In this document: in pieces, positions 1 to 10,467 of the stretch | Layout of the letters: each line of letters opens with the position of its first letter | How positions within the stretch are numbered: position 1 is the first letter of the stretch | Source: Adenanthera pavonina | Taxonomy: Eukaryota; Streptophyta; Magnoliopsida; Fabales; Fabaceae | Direction: 5' to 3' | Assembly: GCA_026686845.1 (NCBI GenBank) | Contig: JAIVEN010000009.1 | Coordinates: forward strand, 40,449,001-40,513,000 | DNA: 64,000 nucleotides | Position numbers and translations under genes: made by a program | Notes under the pieces: generated by a model | What the model was told of the DNA's origin: nothing | The model's database searches: none | Seen by the model: only the letters and a program-made list of their open reading frames with translations

Positions 1-576
1 GACATTTACCAATTAGATGTTAGCAATGCTTTTCTTCATGGTGATTTAGATGAAGAAGTTTACATGCATATTCGTTAATGTTTTGCTTAAGAAGGAGGGA
101 CAAGAGTACGTCGACTAAGGAAGTCACTTTATGGTATTCGGCATGCACCATGCAATTGGCAATATAAATTCAGCATTGTATTACTTGAAATGAAGTTCAA
201 ACGGTCAGAAGCAGATCACTCATTATTCACATATAAGGATGTGGATACATTTATGACTACATTAATCTATGTTAATGACGTGATATTGGCTGAAAATGAT
301 GGAGAGAAAATACAAGATATCAAGAAGTGTCTCAACCAAAGATTTAGCATTAAGAATTTGGGACCATTAAAATACAAGATATTGGTTGCGTGCCCTCCTC
401 GAGGAATAGTGCTTAGCTAACATAAGTATATATTGGACATCTCAAAGAAGTTAAAGATGGAAGGGTACCGCTCGAGTTTATTCCCAATGGAAACCAGTTG
501 CAAACTCACTAATCCAGAAAATGACAAATTAGTGGATACTGGTTGTTACAGAAGGTTAATTGGTAGGATGTGTATT
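1..576 (+). pseudogene. Ty1/copia pol fragment, reverse transcriptase domain
   Basis: This is the middle of a copia-type reverse transcriptase that begins before the window. Frame 1 reads DIYQLDVSNAFLHGDLDEEV, a conserved copia RT block, and stops at 76. The reading continues with frameshifts through RKSLYGIRHAP, then from base 190 through SEADHSLFTYKDV to IYVNDVIL, where family members have the catalytic YVDD; the first Asp of the pair is Asn here. It goes on through FSIKNLGPLKY to a PRGIVLS block, a stop, then SFPMETSCKLT and RRLIGR. Together with 5883-6245 and 62209-62478 it forms one broken pol gene, the oldest layer of the window. It lacks an open frame and the active site is damaged, so it is a pseudogene. 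The fragment ends exactly at the CACTA element and its ATT target duplication (574-576). Confidence 0.92.
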
Positions 577-589
577 CACTACTACAAAA

Positions 590-770
590 ATGGGTTTTGT
601 TAGCACACAAAAGTAAGCGGTTATTTTAAAAAATGCCTACAAAAATTTGATGGGAAACTTTAGTAGGCAGTTGTGAAATAATCGACTAGAAAGATAGACC
701 TTTGTAGGGGTTATTTAGATAATCGCCTACAAAGGTGAGATAATAAAATTAAAAAAAATAAAAAAGAAAA
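590..770. repeat. Left subterminal repeats of the CACTA element
   Basis: Several degenerate copies of a unit built on AGGCGGTTNT and its complement AACCGCCTAC occur here, for example near 615-632, 660-690 and 705-735. Such subterminal arrays are transposase-binding sites in characterised CACTA elements; binding here is inference. Confidence 0.7.
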
Positions 771-2257
771 CTAGATGGTTTTAAAAACAATAGCCTTCTT
801 AGTTTTAAAAAAATAATTTAATAATAATAATAAACAAAGAAAAAGTATGTTGTTTTAAACACAACTGCCTACTTTTCCTCTGTATCAAAATTATTAAACC
901 CCCATTCTTTTCAAAGCTCTCTCCGTTCGGTCGTTCCTCACGATTGAAGCTCCTTCCATTCGGTCACTTCCTCATTTTCGATACTCTTTCCTTCCATTCT
1001 CTCTCCCCCCATCGTGCTTCATATTGAACACTATGCTACCCCATCCTCACCGAGTTCACATCGTCCCTCACTCGTCCTCTTAACCCTTGTGCTCCTTCCT
1101 TCTCATTCTTAGCTCTCAAACAAGGTCACTTAACGAGCTTGATTGTGGTCCACTTCTTCCATCATGCTCCCTCAGTTTGTGTTGTTACTATCTATTTAGG
1201 TGGGTTCATCATTCATCACATCATCTTTGCTCCCTCAGTTCATGTTCATCAATGCTCAATAAGGTCCCTCCTTGCTCGCTCACTTTGTGGGTAGTCCTTT
1301 AACTGTGGGCTTCCATCAACTACCAAGTAACCCATTTTAATTTCCCATAAGTTTCTCCTACCATCTAACCCATTTTCATTTCCCATCAATTTCTCCTACC
1401 ATCTCCCCATCCCACTCATGATTCATGGTGTGCCTTCAAAGTGTTTGCTAAAATGCCTAACTATTAGAGCTTTGAAGACACGAGAAGGGAACATATTTTT
1501 GCATTTGTTTTTACCACTTTGGTCTATTGGGTGATTGCAAAGTTTAGCAATTATAGGAATTAGAATACAGTGGGATGCCACTGCTTTCAATTTAAAGATT
1601 CTTTGTCTATAATTTTTTTTAGTAAAATTTCTGATATCAATTCTATGATGTATAAATCTTGTGGCATTTTATGGTTGTGAAGAAGTATGTGTGAAAGATA
1701 CAACTTCCATGGTAAAACTCCCCCAAGTTTTTAGAACCAGTTTTAATTTATGAAATTAGTCAATTGATGATTGATGATGATGTCTCACGGCTTCTGCTTA
1801 TTGAGGACATGTGGAATGAAAAACCAATGGATTGTTATAGTTATGCATTTTTTAATTCATAATTGATGTCAGCAATATTCCTTAGCAAAACTAGTTTGGA
1901 AAGATTGCTTTGGAGAAATCTTGGTTTTAAACGATTGGATGTCTGTTGATTAATTCTGTATCCAGTAATAGCATTGTAAGCATTGAGTTATTGAATTATC
2001 TTGGGAAGCTTAGCTCATAGTTAGCTAGTATTATATAATCATCAATCATACATAAGCTATATATAGGAGTATTAATTAAGAGAGTTACATTAGTCTAAAA
2101 TTTTTTATTTAGGACCTCACTTTGGAAATGCATAACTTGAGATATGGATTTTCAAATTACACAAATTATGACATTTTAGAAAGCTCTACTAATGAACTAA
2201 CCCCTGTCAAAGTTTTTTTAACTCAAATAAAAAAATAAATTGTTGGAATATTGAAGG
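771..2257. other. CACTA interior without recognised gene
   Basis: From about 890 to 1450 the + strand is strongly C/T rich with repeated CTCC and CATC runs, resembling a plant 5' untranslated leader. The rest is AT-rich, intron-like sequence. The only long frame (1087-1302) is low in information and matches nothing I recognise. Confidence 0.5.
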
Positions 2258-2383
2258 ATTGAAGCCTAGGGCATGGGGATTTTGCAACACCACCAAGTCA
2301 TTGCAAAGTTCGAGGAAATCTTTGAGGAGAACAAATAGAAGCTAATTGATGGGGATTTTGGAGAAGTCTTCTTATCCACCTAG
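2258..2383 (+). pseudogene. Captured exon fragment of a sucrose synthase gene
   Basis: In one frame this segment reads R-I-E-A-stop-G-M-GILQHHQVIAKFEEIFEEN, then K-stop-KLIDGDFGEVFLST-stop. This closely follows the conserved N-terminal region of plant sucrose synthase (the block around GILQHHQ ... AEFEEI ... LxDGAFGEVLRSTQ), a cytosolic enzyme that interconverts sucrose plus UDP with UDP-glucose plus fructose. The internal stops are TAG where family members have Gln codons, as expected from C-to-T decay of CAG/CAA. The last codon is followed directly by GTAG at 2384, consistent with a retained 5' splice site. Only this one exon piece is present, inside the CACTA element, so it cannot encode an enzyme. 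The assignment rests on my recall of the family; a protein search would settle it. Confidence 0.8.
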
Positions 2384-3402
2384 GTAGTTTTTTGTTCGCA
2401 GTTTCAAAATTTTTCTTTCCTTCTCTATCTAGAATAATTTTTGTCTTATTATTATTTGACTGTTTTTGTCCAAATTTCGCTAGTTTTTAATTTCTTTTGT
2501 TGCATTATTAACACTTTTTTTTCTAACTCTTGCTTTTTCAGAGAAGAGTACTATGGAAAACAAGAAAAACTTTACTAGTTTCCTATGAATAGCCTTACAA
2601 TTGGGACAATAGAATCCCTGTGTGGGTGGCTTCTGATGTAGACTTTCCAAATTTAGGTCCTTCTCTCTGCATATTCTCTGTTATTATGCCAACTCTCTCA
2701 CTTTTAGTAGTCACATTGTTAAGAGAAGCAAAATGCATAGAAATTGCAAGATCATAAGGATGTAAAGTTATATTCTTCTCAGTGTCACTAGAATTCACTT
2801 CTGTTTGAGAAAACTTTAGTCCTCCATTGTTTAGTCCAAAAAAACCATTTGTGTGTTCACTAGCTAAAACCATGCATTAGACTAACATCATTAATTTCAA
2901 AGAATAAGGAAATGTAGTGTTTGGTTCTTGAAAAATATATGTCTTAACTCTCTGAATGATAGAAATTCTCGACTGAATCCCTGAAAGATACATTTAGGCC
3001 TTCAATATTAAAACTATGTTCAGATAATAGCTTTTTGATGGCACATGACTGGTGGGAAAACTATGTTCAGATAATAGCTTTTTGATGGCACATGGCACAA
3101 GGGAAAGGTGTTTTCATTTCATTACGTTGCTTGAATTTCATTTGCATAACCATTTCATATGGTCTCTTTCTTCAAAAGTCAGAACTTAGTAAGAAGATTC
3201 TTTCATAACCATTTTGTTGAATTTTAGTGAATGATGAATTAGGCTTTTAAATTTCTTTAACTAACTGGACTATTTATTGATATTCTTATAACTAGAAACC
3301 AGTTGATAAACAATTCTTTTCATCACAAGGAATTTGATTTTATTAGCTTCACATTCTATCACAAATGAAATTATATCGCATTGAATATTATTGTTATTAC
3401 AG
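2384..3402. other. Intron-like CACTA interior between captured exons
   Basis: AT-rich, T-tract-rich sequence. A - strand frame at 2595-2873 is open for 92 codons but matches no family I know. It ends in a pyrimidine-containing stretch followed by AG at 3401-3402. Confidence 0.45.
3010..3095. repeat. 47 bp tandem duplication inside the CACTA element
   Basis: The unit starting AAAACTATGTTCAGATAATA at 3010 is repeated from 3057, the copies being almost identical for about 40 bp (through TTTTTGATGGCACATG) before diverging. It looks like a recent local duplication. Confidence 0.85.
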
Positions 3403-3460
3403 GTTCTTTATAATACTCTTGATTGGCCTATCAAGCCACACTCCAAACTAATTGTGATGG
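3403..3460 (+). pseudogene. Captured exon of ORC1 (origin recognition complex subunit 1)
   Basis: The 58 bp between an AG acceptor (3401-3402, preceded by a T-rich tract) and a GTAAG donor (3461-3465) translates as VLYNTLDWPIKPHSKLIVM plus one base of a Gly codon. This matches the AAA+ ATPase region of plant ORC1, where the conserved string is VLYN-LDWP-KP-SKL-V-GIANT, just after the Walker B segment. ORC1 is the DNA-replication-licensing ATPase of the origin recognition complex. The exon has no stop and both splice signals are intact, but no adjoining ORC1 exon is visible, so it is a transduplicated fragment carried by the CACTA element. CDC6 is a related alternative, but the LDWP-KP-SKL pattern favours ORC1. 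Confidence 0.82.
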
Positions 3461-5149
3461 GTAAGACTATGCTTTTGTTGGATCCATATGAATGACTGTT
3501 TATGCTACCTCTCATTTTATGTTAGATGTGTCAACTTCATTGTTTGTATATGTTATTTATGGAACTTGTTATCTTAAAATAAAGGACCAATTTCCCTTGT
3601 TTGTATTGAGCTAGATATATTATTGGTGGCTCATAGTCTGTTAAACTTTTGGGACCATTGTTATTTTATTGCTAAAGTCATTATTATATATGGTACCAGA
3701 GGTTATTACTTTTTAAATGTTCAGAACTTCTCTCGATAGTGAAGTAGTAGTCTCTCTAAGAAATATAGATTAACATATTGAAATATATAATATAAAATTT
3801 ATATAAGGTTAATAGTTGCTTTACTAGTTCTTTTTTATATATATATAAGGTAATATATTGTCCACATGGCCTCTTATTGTCTATTTGCTAACAGAATTCT
3901 GTCTGATTATTATATTTAAGGGAGACTTTCACATTTTGATATTATCAAAAATGTGCATGCTTTGCCCCTATTTAGTTCTAATTATACAACTATCACCATT
4001 AAATAAGAGACTCATTAATCACAATGAGTCACCTTCAATGGTTAGTCTTAGACCTCTATTTTTTTTTAATGATGGTTCGAAGAAGTCTATGGTGCTTAAA
4101 GCCTAAAAATCACTGGAGCATTGTGTATTATTTTAGTTTATCATGCCCATGAACTCTAGTATCCCTCTGAATTGTCATTTGCTTGGTATTGCCCCCAGTC
4201 GACTCCTATGTTCAGTTATAGAACTAGGACTTACCCAAGCACAATGATTATGAATTAAAAAAAAAATATTCTCAAATGAAGTCAATTCTTACGCTATCAC
4301 TCGTTCTTAACAATGGGTATAAATGTATCTCTAGCTTTTGTTCATATCAAGCATCCTTTAACTTATCATCATAGTGGTAAACACATCACAGTGATGAATA
4401 TTACTAAAATGTACACCTATCTATCTTCTCATTACAATTAGTAAGTAAGATTTATTCTTTTTAAAAAGCTGACCCTTTTTTTGAATTTTCGTATCATGCC
4501 CTTGTATCTAAGTATGTGTCCTTTTACTATGTTATTTTTGTATGTTTTCTCATTTAATAAAACCTATTAAGAAGCTTTGGAAAGGTTGATTAAAAATTAA
4601 ACTAAAGGAGATAAATGGCGATAGAGACCTCAACCTTATGCTAACTATTGGACTTATAGGCATTTGTGAAGGATTGTTTAAGGTAGGAAGAAGTATCTTA
4701 ATAGACTTGTAGCCATGGATAGTTTTTTTTTGTGCTACTAAAATGTTGATATAAAACTTAGAATTGTAATACCGTAAACCTATGATGGGATGAGTTTGCT
4801 GAAATCACTGCATGTCTTGCATCCTCTATTGTACTTTCTATTGGTAAATGTTGTATACTCAATTCTAGTGTTCTGATGACTCTGACATTGTCGTACTGTA
4901 ATTTGGTAATTTAAATGATGTTGGGTAAGTCCTATAAATTGATGCAATCTAATTATGACTATACTCAAAAGTGGAAATTAATTTATTAAATAGTCTTGGT
5001 ATTTTTAATCTTCAATGCCACTTTCTCATTTATTTCCTTACGATGTGAAAGGTAGCCAAACTTTGTAATCTACTGGCAAAAAAAGATTGGCATTGCAGGG
5101 GATGGATTTAAAACTGAGACTAATAATCTCATATTGTTATTGCTTTTAC
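3461..5149. other. CACTA interior without recognised gene
   Basis: AT-rich sequence with no coding region I can identify. Frames at 3858-4106 (+) and 4780-4968 (-) are open by chance in AT-rich DNA. A short stretch near 4614-4690 reads well on + but matches no family I know. Confidence 0.45.
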
Positions 5150-5348
5150 AGATTGTCCTTTGGACTTAAATACTTCAAACTTTACACTGGCATCTTTTTT
5201 CTACTCCAAGCAAGCTGAGATGATGCAAGAAAAGTTTACACAAAAGGTAGAAGACGTGCATACTACATGGTGTGGGGGTTTTAAAATTAACAATGATGGC
5301 TCTTTCATTGATGAAGGGATGGCTGATATAGAGTCCTATGCTATTTGA
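5150..5348 (+). other. Possible terminal exon of unknown gene in the CACTA element
   Basis: An open frame follows a T-rich tract ending in CAG at 5149-5151 and runs to a TGA at 5346-5348. It reads about 63 residues including FFYSKQAEMMQEKFTQKVED and GGFKINNDGSF. Its composition is protein-like (balanced, charged, with an amphipathic stretch) and it sits at the end of the element like a last exon, but I do not recognise it. It could be another captured exon or a remnant of an element-encoded protein. Confidence 0.35.
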
Positions 5349-5589
5349 TTTTTCTTTTTAGGTTGTATTTTAGGTTAGTTATGGTTTTTAATTTTTTCTA
5401 AGGTTGTATCTTAGGATTTTTTTTCTTTTTTTACAACAGCTATTGGTGTTTGTAATTTTTGTTTGAATATTAATAAATTTATGCTTTTAGTGCTAAAAAA
5501 GGTGTATCAATTTATATGTATGAATGGCCTTGTATTGCAGGTGGCTCTAATTGCAAAACAAACCTAATATTAAAAAAATAAACTAACTT

Positions 5590-5882
5590 TTGTCAGTGGT
5601 TATTTGTATAAGTGCTAACAAAAGTGGGTTTTTGTAGGTAGTTGTTTAGAAAACCACATACAAAAGTAGCCTTTTGTAGGCGGTTTTTTGTACAACCGCC
5701 TACAAAAATAGACTTTTGTAGGTGATTTTGTAAATAACCGCCTATAAAAGTTCACTTTTGTAGGCGATTATAGCCGCATACAAAAGTGGTTCCACTTATA
5801 TTGGTGCTCACATAGAAGGCGGTTTATAACCGCCCACAATAGCTAAAAATAACCACCTACAAAGCTCATTTCTAGTGTAGTG
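5590..5882. repeat. Right subterminal repeats of the CACTA element
   Basis: At least six alternating copies of TTTTGTAGGCGGTT and its inverse AACCGCCTACAAAAG lie between 5630 and 5865, mirroring the array at the left end. The final 18 bp are the terminal inverted repeat and are followed by the ATT duplication. Adjacent inverted copies could fold into hairpins if transcribed. Confidence 0.8.
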
Positions 5883-6245
5883 ATTGTATTTAACTATTAC
5901 AAGGCCAAATATTGTATATGCAATAAACATCTTGACTTAATTTGTTGCATCTCCACAAGAATGTCATATGCTATCTGAAATCAACATCATGTCAAGGAAT
6001 TTTGCTCACAAGCTCTGGAAGCATGAATCTTGAGGCATATACCGATACTAACTAGAAAGACTGCTCAATGACTCATCAATCTTATACATGTTACTTCATC
6101 ACGTTAGGTGGTTCACGAATATCTCAGCCCACAAAGAAGCAAACTGTGGTGACCAAGTCCTCAACTGAAGCTAATTATAAGGCAATGGGAAGTACTGTTA
6201 GTGAGATACTGTGGTTGTGATGGTTATTGTTTGAGTTAGAAGTTA
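5883..6245 (+). pseudogene. Ty1/copia pol fragment, end of RT and RNase H
   Basis: This continues the copia gene interrupted at 576. It reads YLTITRPNIVYAIN, the standard post-RT block, and then the RNase H region: AYTDTN, then TKKQTVVTKSSTEANYKAMG, then EILWL-stop-WLLFELEV. There are several stops and frame changes, for example TGA for a Trp or Lys codon near 6218. The reading is cut at 6245, and the same frame resumes at 62209 once one AGTTA copy is removed. The RT/RNase H boundary shows a frame offset around the old CACTA insertion point. Confidence 0.9.
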
Positions 6246-7134
6246 TGTAACAACCCTCATTACATTATCCCAAACTTAGTCTCTAGCTAACAGAGTACAA
6301 TTGATGATATGTGCAGGACCAGAGAAGACAGGATGGAGGAAAAACAAGTTGGAGGTAGAAGTACTCAATGTCACGACATGAATAGGGGTGACACGGTGAA
6401 CAATATGAAACTTTATTAAATTTTTCAAACAAAAGGGGCTCATGCTGTGGCAAACTTACCAACCCCTGGGGTACTTGCCCTTAGTTTTTTATAAAGCAGA
6501 AGCATTTTAGTTGGTCAAAGTAAAGAGAAATGGAGGAGAACTGAGGGAGCTACGTTAGGGTTTGAGATTTCTAACCCTTAGAGGTGATTTTTGGACTCTA
6601 GAAGCTTGAAAGATTGTTGGTAAGTGATTCTTACTCCTCCCCCTCCATTTTTCTTCAATTTTTAAGCTGAATTTTCATGTATATATATTTGGGCTTTCGA
6701 TTTTGGCTAAAATCCACCGATTAAAATGGATGAAATGGGATTAATGAAGTGTTATTTAGTGTTAATGATGCATGGGTATGAGTTTTGGAGGGAGTATGTA
6801 TGGTTTAAGTAAGTCTAACCCTAGGTTATTTTCGGTTGAGGAAATTGGGAATCTGAAATGTGCATGGTTGGTCCGAGTTTTAATGATCTTTAGGAGCTCA
6901 ATGATGCATGAAAATGGTATTGGAACCCTGGGCTAAGCATAATTGGTTGAGTTATAGATTTTGGTCAAGTTGTATATTATGTTAATTAAGATATTATGGT
7001 ATTGTAGTGGTTGTTTGGATGACCGGAGGAGTACAAGTCATGGTTGGCAACCCAAGGAGCTTGTGGAATCCATGTGTGTGGTACTTAAGGTAACCGTGTG
7101 TTTGTATTGTGTGTATTATATGCTAGTATATATA

Positions 7135-7154
7135 TGTGTGTGTGTGTGTGTGTG
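7135..7154. repeat. TG microsatellite in LTR A
   Basis: Ten uninterrupted TG units. The corresponding place in LTR B (about 24155) and LTR C (about 58225) has only short TA/TG mixtures, so this expansion is specific to copy A. Confidence 0.95.
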
Positions 7155-7365
7155 TATGCATGTTTCAGTTTATACCACAATATTGTTATGTGCGTGTATT
7201 GTTTTTCTACATATCATGATATGCACACAGCTAGACATTATAGTAGATAATGATAATTATTTATGATGATTATGTGACATTACATGAGATCATAGCTTGA
7301 TATTAAGAAACATGATGATGATGATAATTACATGATGATATGACACGAACATCACTACTATATAA

Positions 7366-10300
7366 TGTAACACCTTATATTAGAGCCCATTTTCTATGTA
7401 TTAGATCATTTTATATGCCTTTCATCATGGTTTAGGGACTAAAATCATAATATAATAAAAATAGAATTTTTCAAAATTTGGGTACTGTTCATTTGGCAAA
7501 TTCCATTTTACCCGATGAAATTTGAAAATTCATAACTAAATATAAAAAATTCATATTGAGGTGATTCAAGTCTCTAAAATTTTTTCAAATTTAGATCTAT
7601 ATGGAAAAAATATGAAACAGTAACTTCATTGGGTCAATTTGTACAGTAATGTCGTGGACTTTTACTGTTTATTTGGTCATTTTTCTATCTTCCAGTTTTC
7701 TAACCTCAATTTTGAAAAATCCTATTTCATTCTATTCTGTTCCAAATTATGCATACTCTATGTCATTAGAAAGATATACATGTTTACTTATAGAAATATT
7801 TTTATTATACATTTATTTCACTTACACAGGGCATATCATTAACTTAAAATGTGAAGGGTCAGAATTCTACTGTTACTGGGAAAGTTTTGGGAAAAACTCT
7901 ATATCTTCTATTATATAGCTCCATTTACCTCCAAATCAGTGGCATATTATACTTGAAACATATACCTTTCTATAAATTTAAACCACTGAGTTTTTGGAGC
8001 TATGTGTGATTTTATATTATCTTTTGAATTTTCCAATATCTAACTTTTAGTTTTCAGTTTTCCCATTCCTGCCCTGTTCTGAACCTTAACTTTGAAAATT
8101 CACTATTTATTCTACACAACTCCAAATGGGGTGAATTAGGTGTCATATTAAAGCTTGAGATGACCTCTATCTGGTACAAAAATCCCATAAACCTAAACTC
8201 ACATTAAATACAGAAAAAGGGAAAACTAATCAGACACATCTGGAAAATACCCTATTTCAATCTATATTGCAATTTGCTTGCAAAACCCATGCAAATAAAC
8301 TCATTTTGGCATGAAACTTGGTAGAATATAACTTCATATTCCAACATCCAAAACTGGAAATTTTCATACGTTTTATATAACATTAACATAATATTCACTA
8401 TTTTACAACTTTATATAAAACAAGGCACAAATAACAATTCATATCATAACATGACAACTTGCACATCAATAACTCATAATTTTCTTCTTCATGCCTTTTG
8501 CTCCTTCCTTAGCTCTTTTACATTGGTTCTCCCTAGCATGGTTAGTTATTGAAGGGGTGGTGAGATTCAAAGAATCTCAGTAGCAATCACCATTCATGCA
8601 ATCCTATTATCACATTAAGCATATAATCATCATAAAACATCAAGTGAATACTTTTAAACATTTATACCATAATATTTTACAAAAATTTTGGCAAAGTTTC
8701 ATTTTATATTTTGGACATCCCAGGGTCTCAAAACCCCTCAATTAACTCAGTCAACATTCTCAAAGCATCACAAATGATCTTATAAAACAATAGGCAAGTC
8801 ATAAAATTCATTGAAAATCACATGACAATATAAGGCAAGAATAGGTAAATTGCTACCTTCATGCTTTCTCTTACTCCTCCACTTGATACCAGTGCTCCCA
8901 CTAGCTTCCTTGGGCTTTTCAAGTCCTAATACAACATCAATCAACTACTCAAGCTAATGGTTTCATGACTTTCTTCAAAAAATGTTCATGAAACTCGAAT
9001 TCTTCATAAATTCACAAAAAATTCATTCCTAGCTCAAAAATGATGAATTATACCTCTATTCCATGTAATTTTTCATGAGAAATCCAAATATGGCCTCAGA
9101 ATTACCAAATTCTATCTCTAACTATGGTTACTATTCATTCCAAATTCAACCAACTTTTTTCACTTTGCTATCCATTTAGTCTTTCTTGCATCCAACACTT
9201 GTTCCTAAGGTTTTGGATCATGGGGAACCCATTTTTGGGGTCAAATCCATGAAATTCCAACTCTAAACATGAACAATAACTTGAAAAAAATTAGGAAAAT
9301 TCAAGAAAAATTGCTATGCCTCTTAGTTCATCAAACTACTTCCATATTCATGCTTTAAATGTGTAGTCTAGCATTTCCCCTAAGTTTGATGGTTTGTAAA
9401 CTCATTTCCTTACTTAATCATGCCATGGCCGAAAACCTAAGAGAGTGGAGAGGGAAATCTAATCCATAGTTCAAGCTCTAAAGACCATACATAGCAAGCT
9501 TGAAGATGGAAGAGCAACATACCACAAGTGAAGCTTTCAATTTTGTCTTGAGTTCCCTCTTCCTCTTCCTCTCTTTTCTCTCTTCTCCCTTGCCTTTTTT
9601 TTGAGCCCTCTATTTGCTGTCACAGACCCGTGAAATGAAGTGGATAATGAGTGGTTAAGTGGTTTAATTAGGTGGCTTAATAATGTACTTAACCATGGTT
9701 AATCACTAATTAACCTAAGCTACTTTTTGGTCAAAACGTTACAACTTCTTGGAGAAGTTTTACCAAAAATTCAAGCTACCCAAACTGCCCCATTTTCACA
9801 CAGAGAGTGAGTGCTTTAAGCATCTAAGATTGCTTAATTTTTTCTGGTCCAGATATATCTTGAACCGGGTAATTTTTAATCGTACCGATAAAACTGCTTT
9901 TTATGGTAAATTAGCATTTTTGGGCTATAAGACTATTATAATTTTATTTTCATATTTCTCTAATTATCCTGTCCCAAATGATGTCTGTGTATGGCCCATA
10001 TCCTATCCCAGTTACCTTTTAACCATCGGTAGGGCCCACAATTTACTTTATTGGTTTACTGTTACTTTTGGATACTCGGCACTGATTATTTCTTTATGCT
10101 TGAATATTAACCCTCGGTACCATATACCATTGGACTTCTCTCTTTGAGGGATTCGTTTTGACAATAATTTTGCGTATTTACAAAATTACCCCTGACCCAG
10201 GGTTAAATTATAATTTATGAAACTCTTAGGTCATTAGTTGTAATTTTTCCCAAGGACCTTTGCAATTTGACTCCCCGTGAATTTATTGACTTTAGGGACA

Positions 10301-10467
10301 TGGATGTCATTTTGATAATTCTATAGGGGTAAAAATATAATTTTCTCATTTTTTGTCCAACTGGGAAAAATGACCTCTTTGCCTTTTTTTCACGCAAAAT
10401 GGTGTTTGCCCGTTTTTGTAAATTCTCTATACATCTCTAGATATTTTAACTTTTTTAGGATATTACA
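7366..10467 (-). mobile_element. Solo LTR of the - strand gypsy family, nested in LTR A
   Basis: It starts TGTAACACCTTATATTAGAG and ends TTAGGATATTACA on the + strand. The same sequence, in the same orientation, forms the LTR at 54577-57564 whose internal region reads leftward, so this LTR is oriented -. It is flanked by TATAA (7361-7365) and TGTAA (10468-10472), a 5 bp duplication with one mismatch. No gag-pol lies within the 3.1 kb, so it is a solo LTR left by recombination between two LTRs. The + frames inside it (7639-7918, 9749-10147) are not genes. Confidence 0.82.

Larger units (their letters stand above)
577..5882. mobile_element. CACTA (EnSpm/CMC) transposon, non-autonomous, carrying gene fragments
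   Basis: The element begins CACTACTACAAAAATG and ends CATTTCTAGTGTAGTG. The two ends are imperfect inverted repeats, matching at about 13 of the first 18 positions, and are flanked by the 3 bp duplication ATT (574-576 and 5883-5885); 3 bp is the size expected of the CACTA superfamily. Both ends carry clustered subterminal repeats of a GTAGGCGGTT type motif in both orientations. I find no transposase or TNPA/TNPD-like protein in the 5.3 kb interior, so it probably moved with help from another element. The interior contains at least two recognisable exons captured from plant genes (2258-2383 and 3403-3460). It split the copia RT gene. Orientation is not assigned because no transposase is present; the captured exons read on +. 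Confidence 0.85.

Noticed and set aside
2595..2873. 92-codon - strand frame in the CACTA element as a gene
   Set aside because: It has no recognisable domain, lies antisense to the captured exons in intron-like sequence, and starts and stops without supporting signals.
590..5880. An autonomous CACTA transposase
   Set aside because: No frame or set of exons in the interior matches the TNP2-type transposase strings I know. The best coding signals are captured gene exons.
9749..10147. 132-codon open frame on + with hydrophobic stretches that could be read as a membrane protein
   Set aside because: It is within a solo LTR. The related copies (34380-34750, 56400-56760) have stops and shifts in this frame, and AT-rich DNA gives hydrophobic codons by chance.
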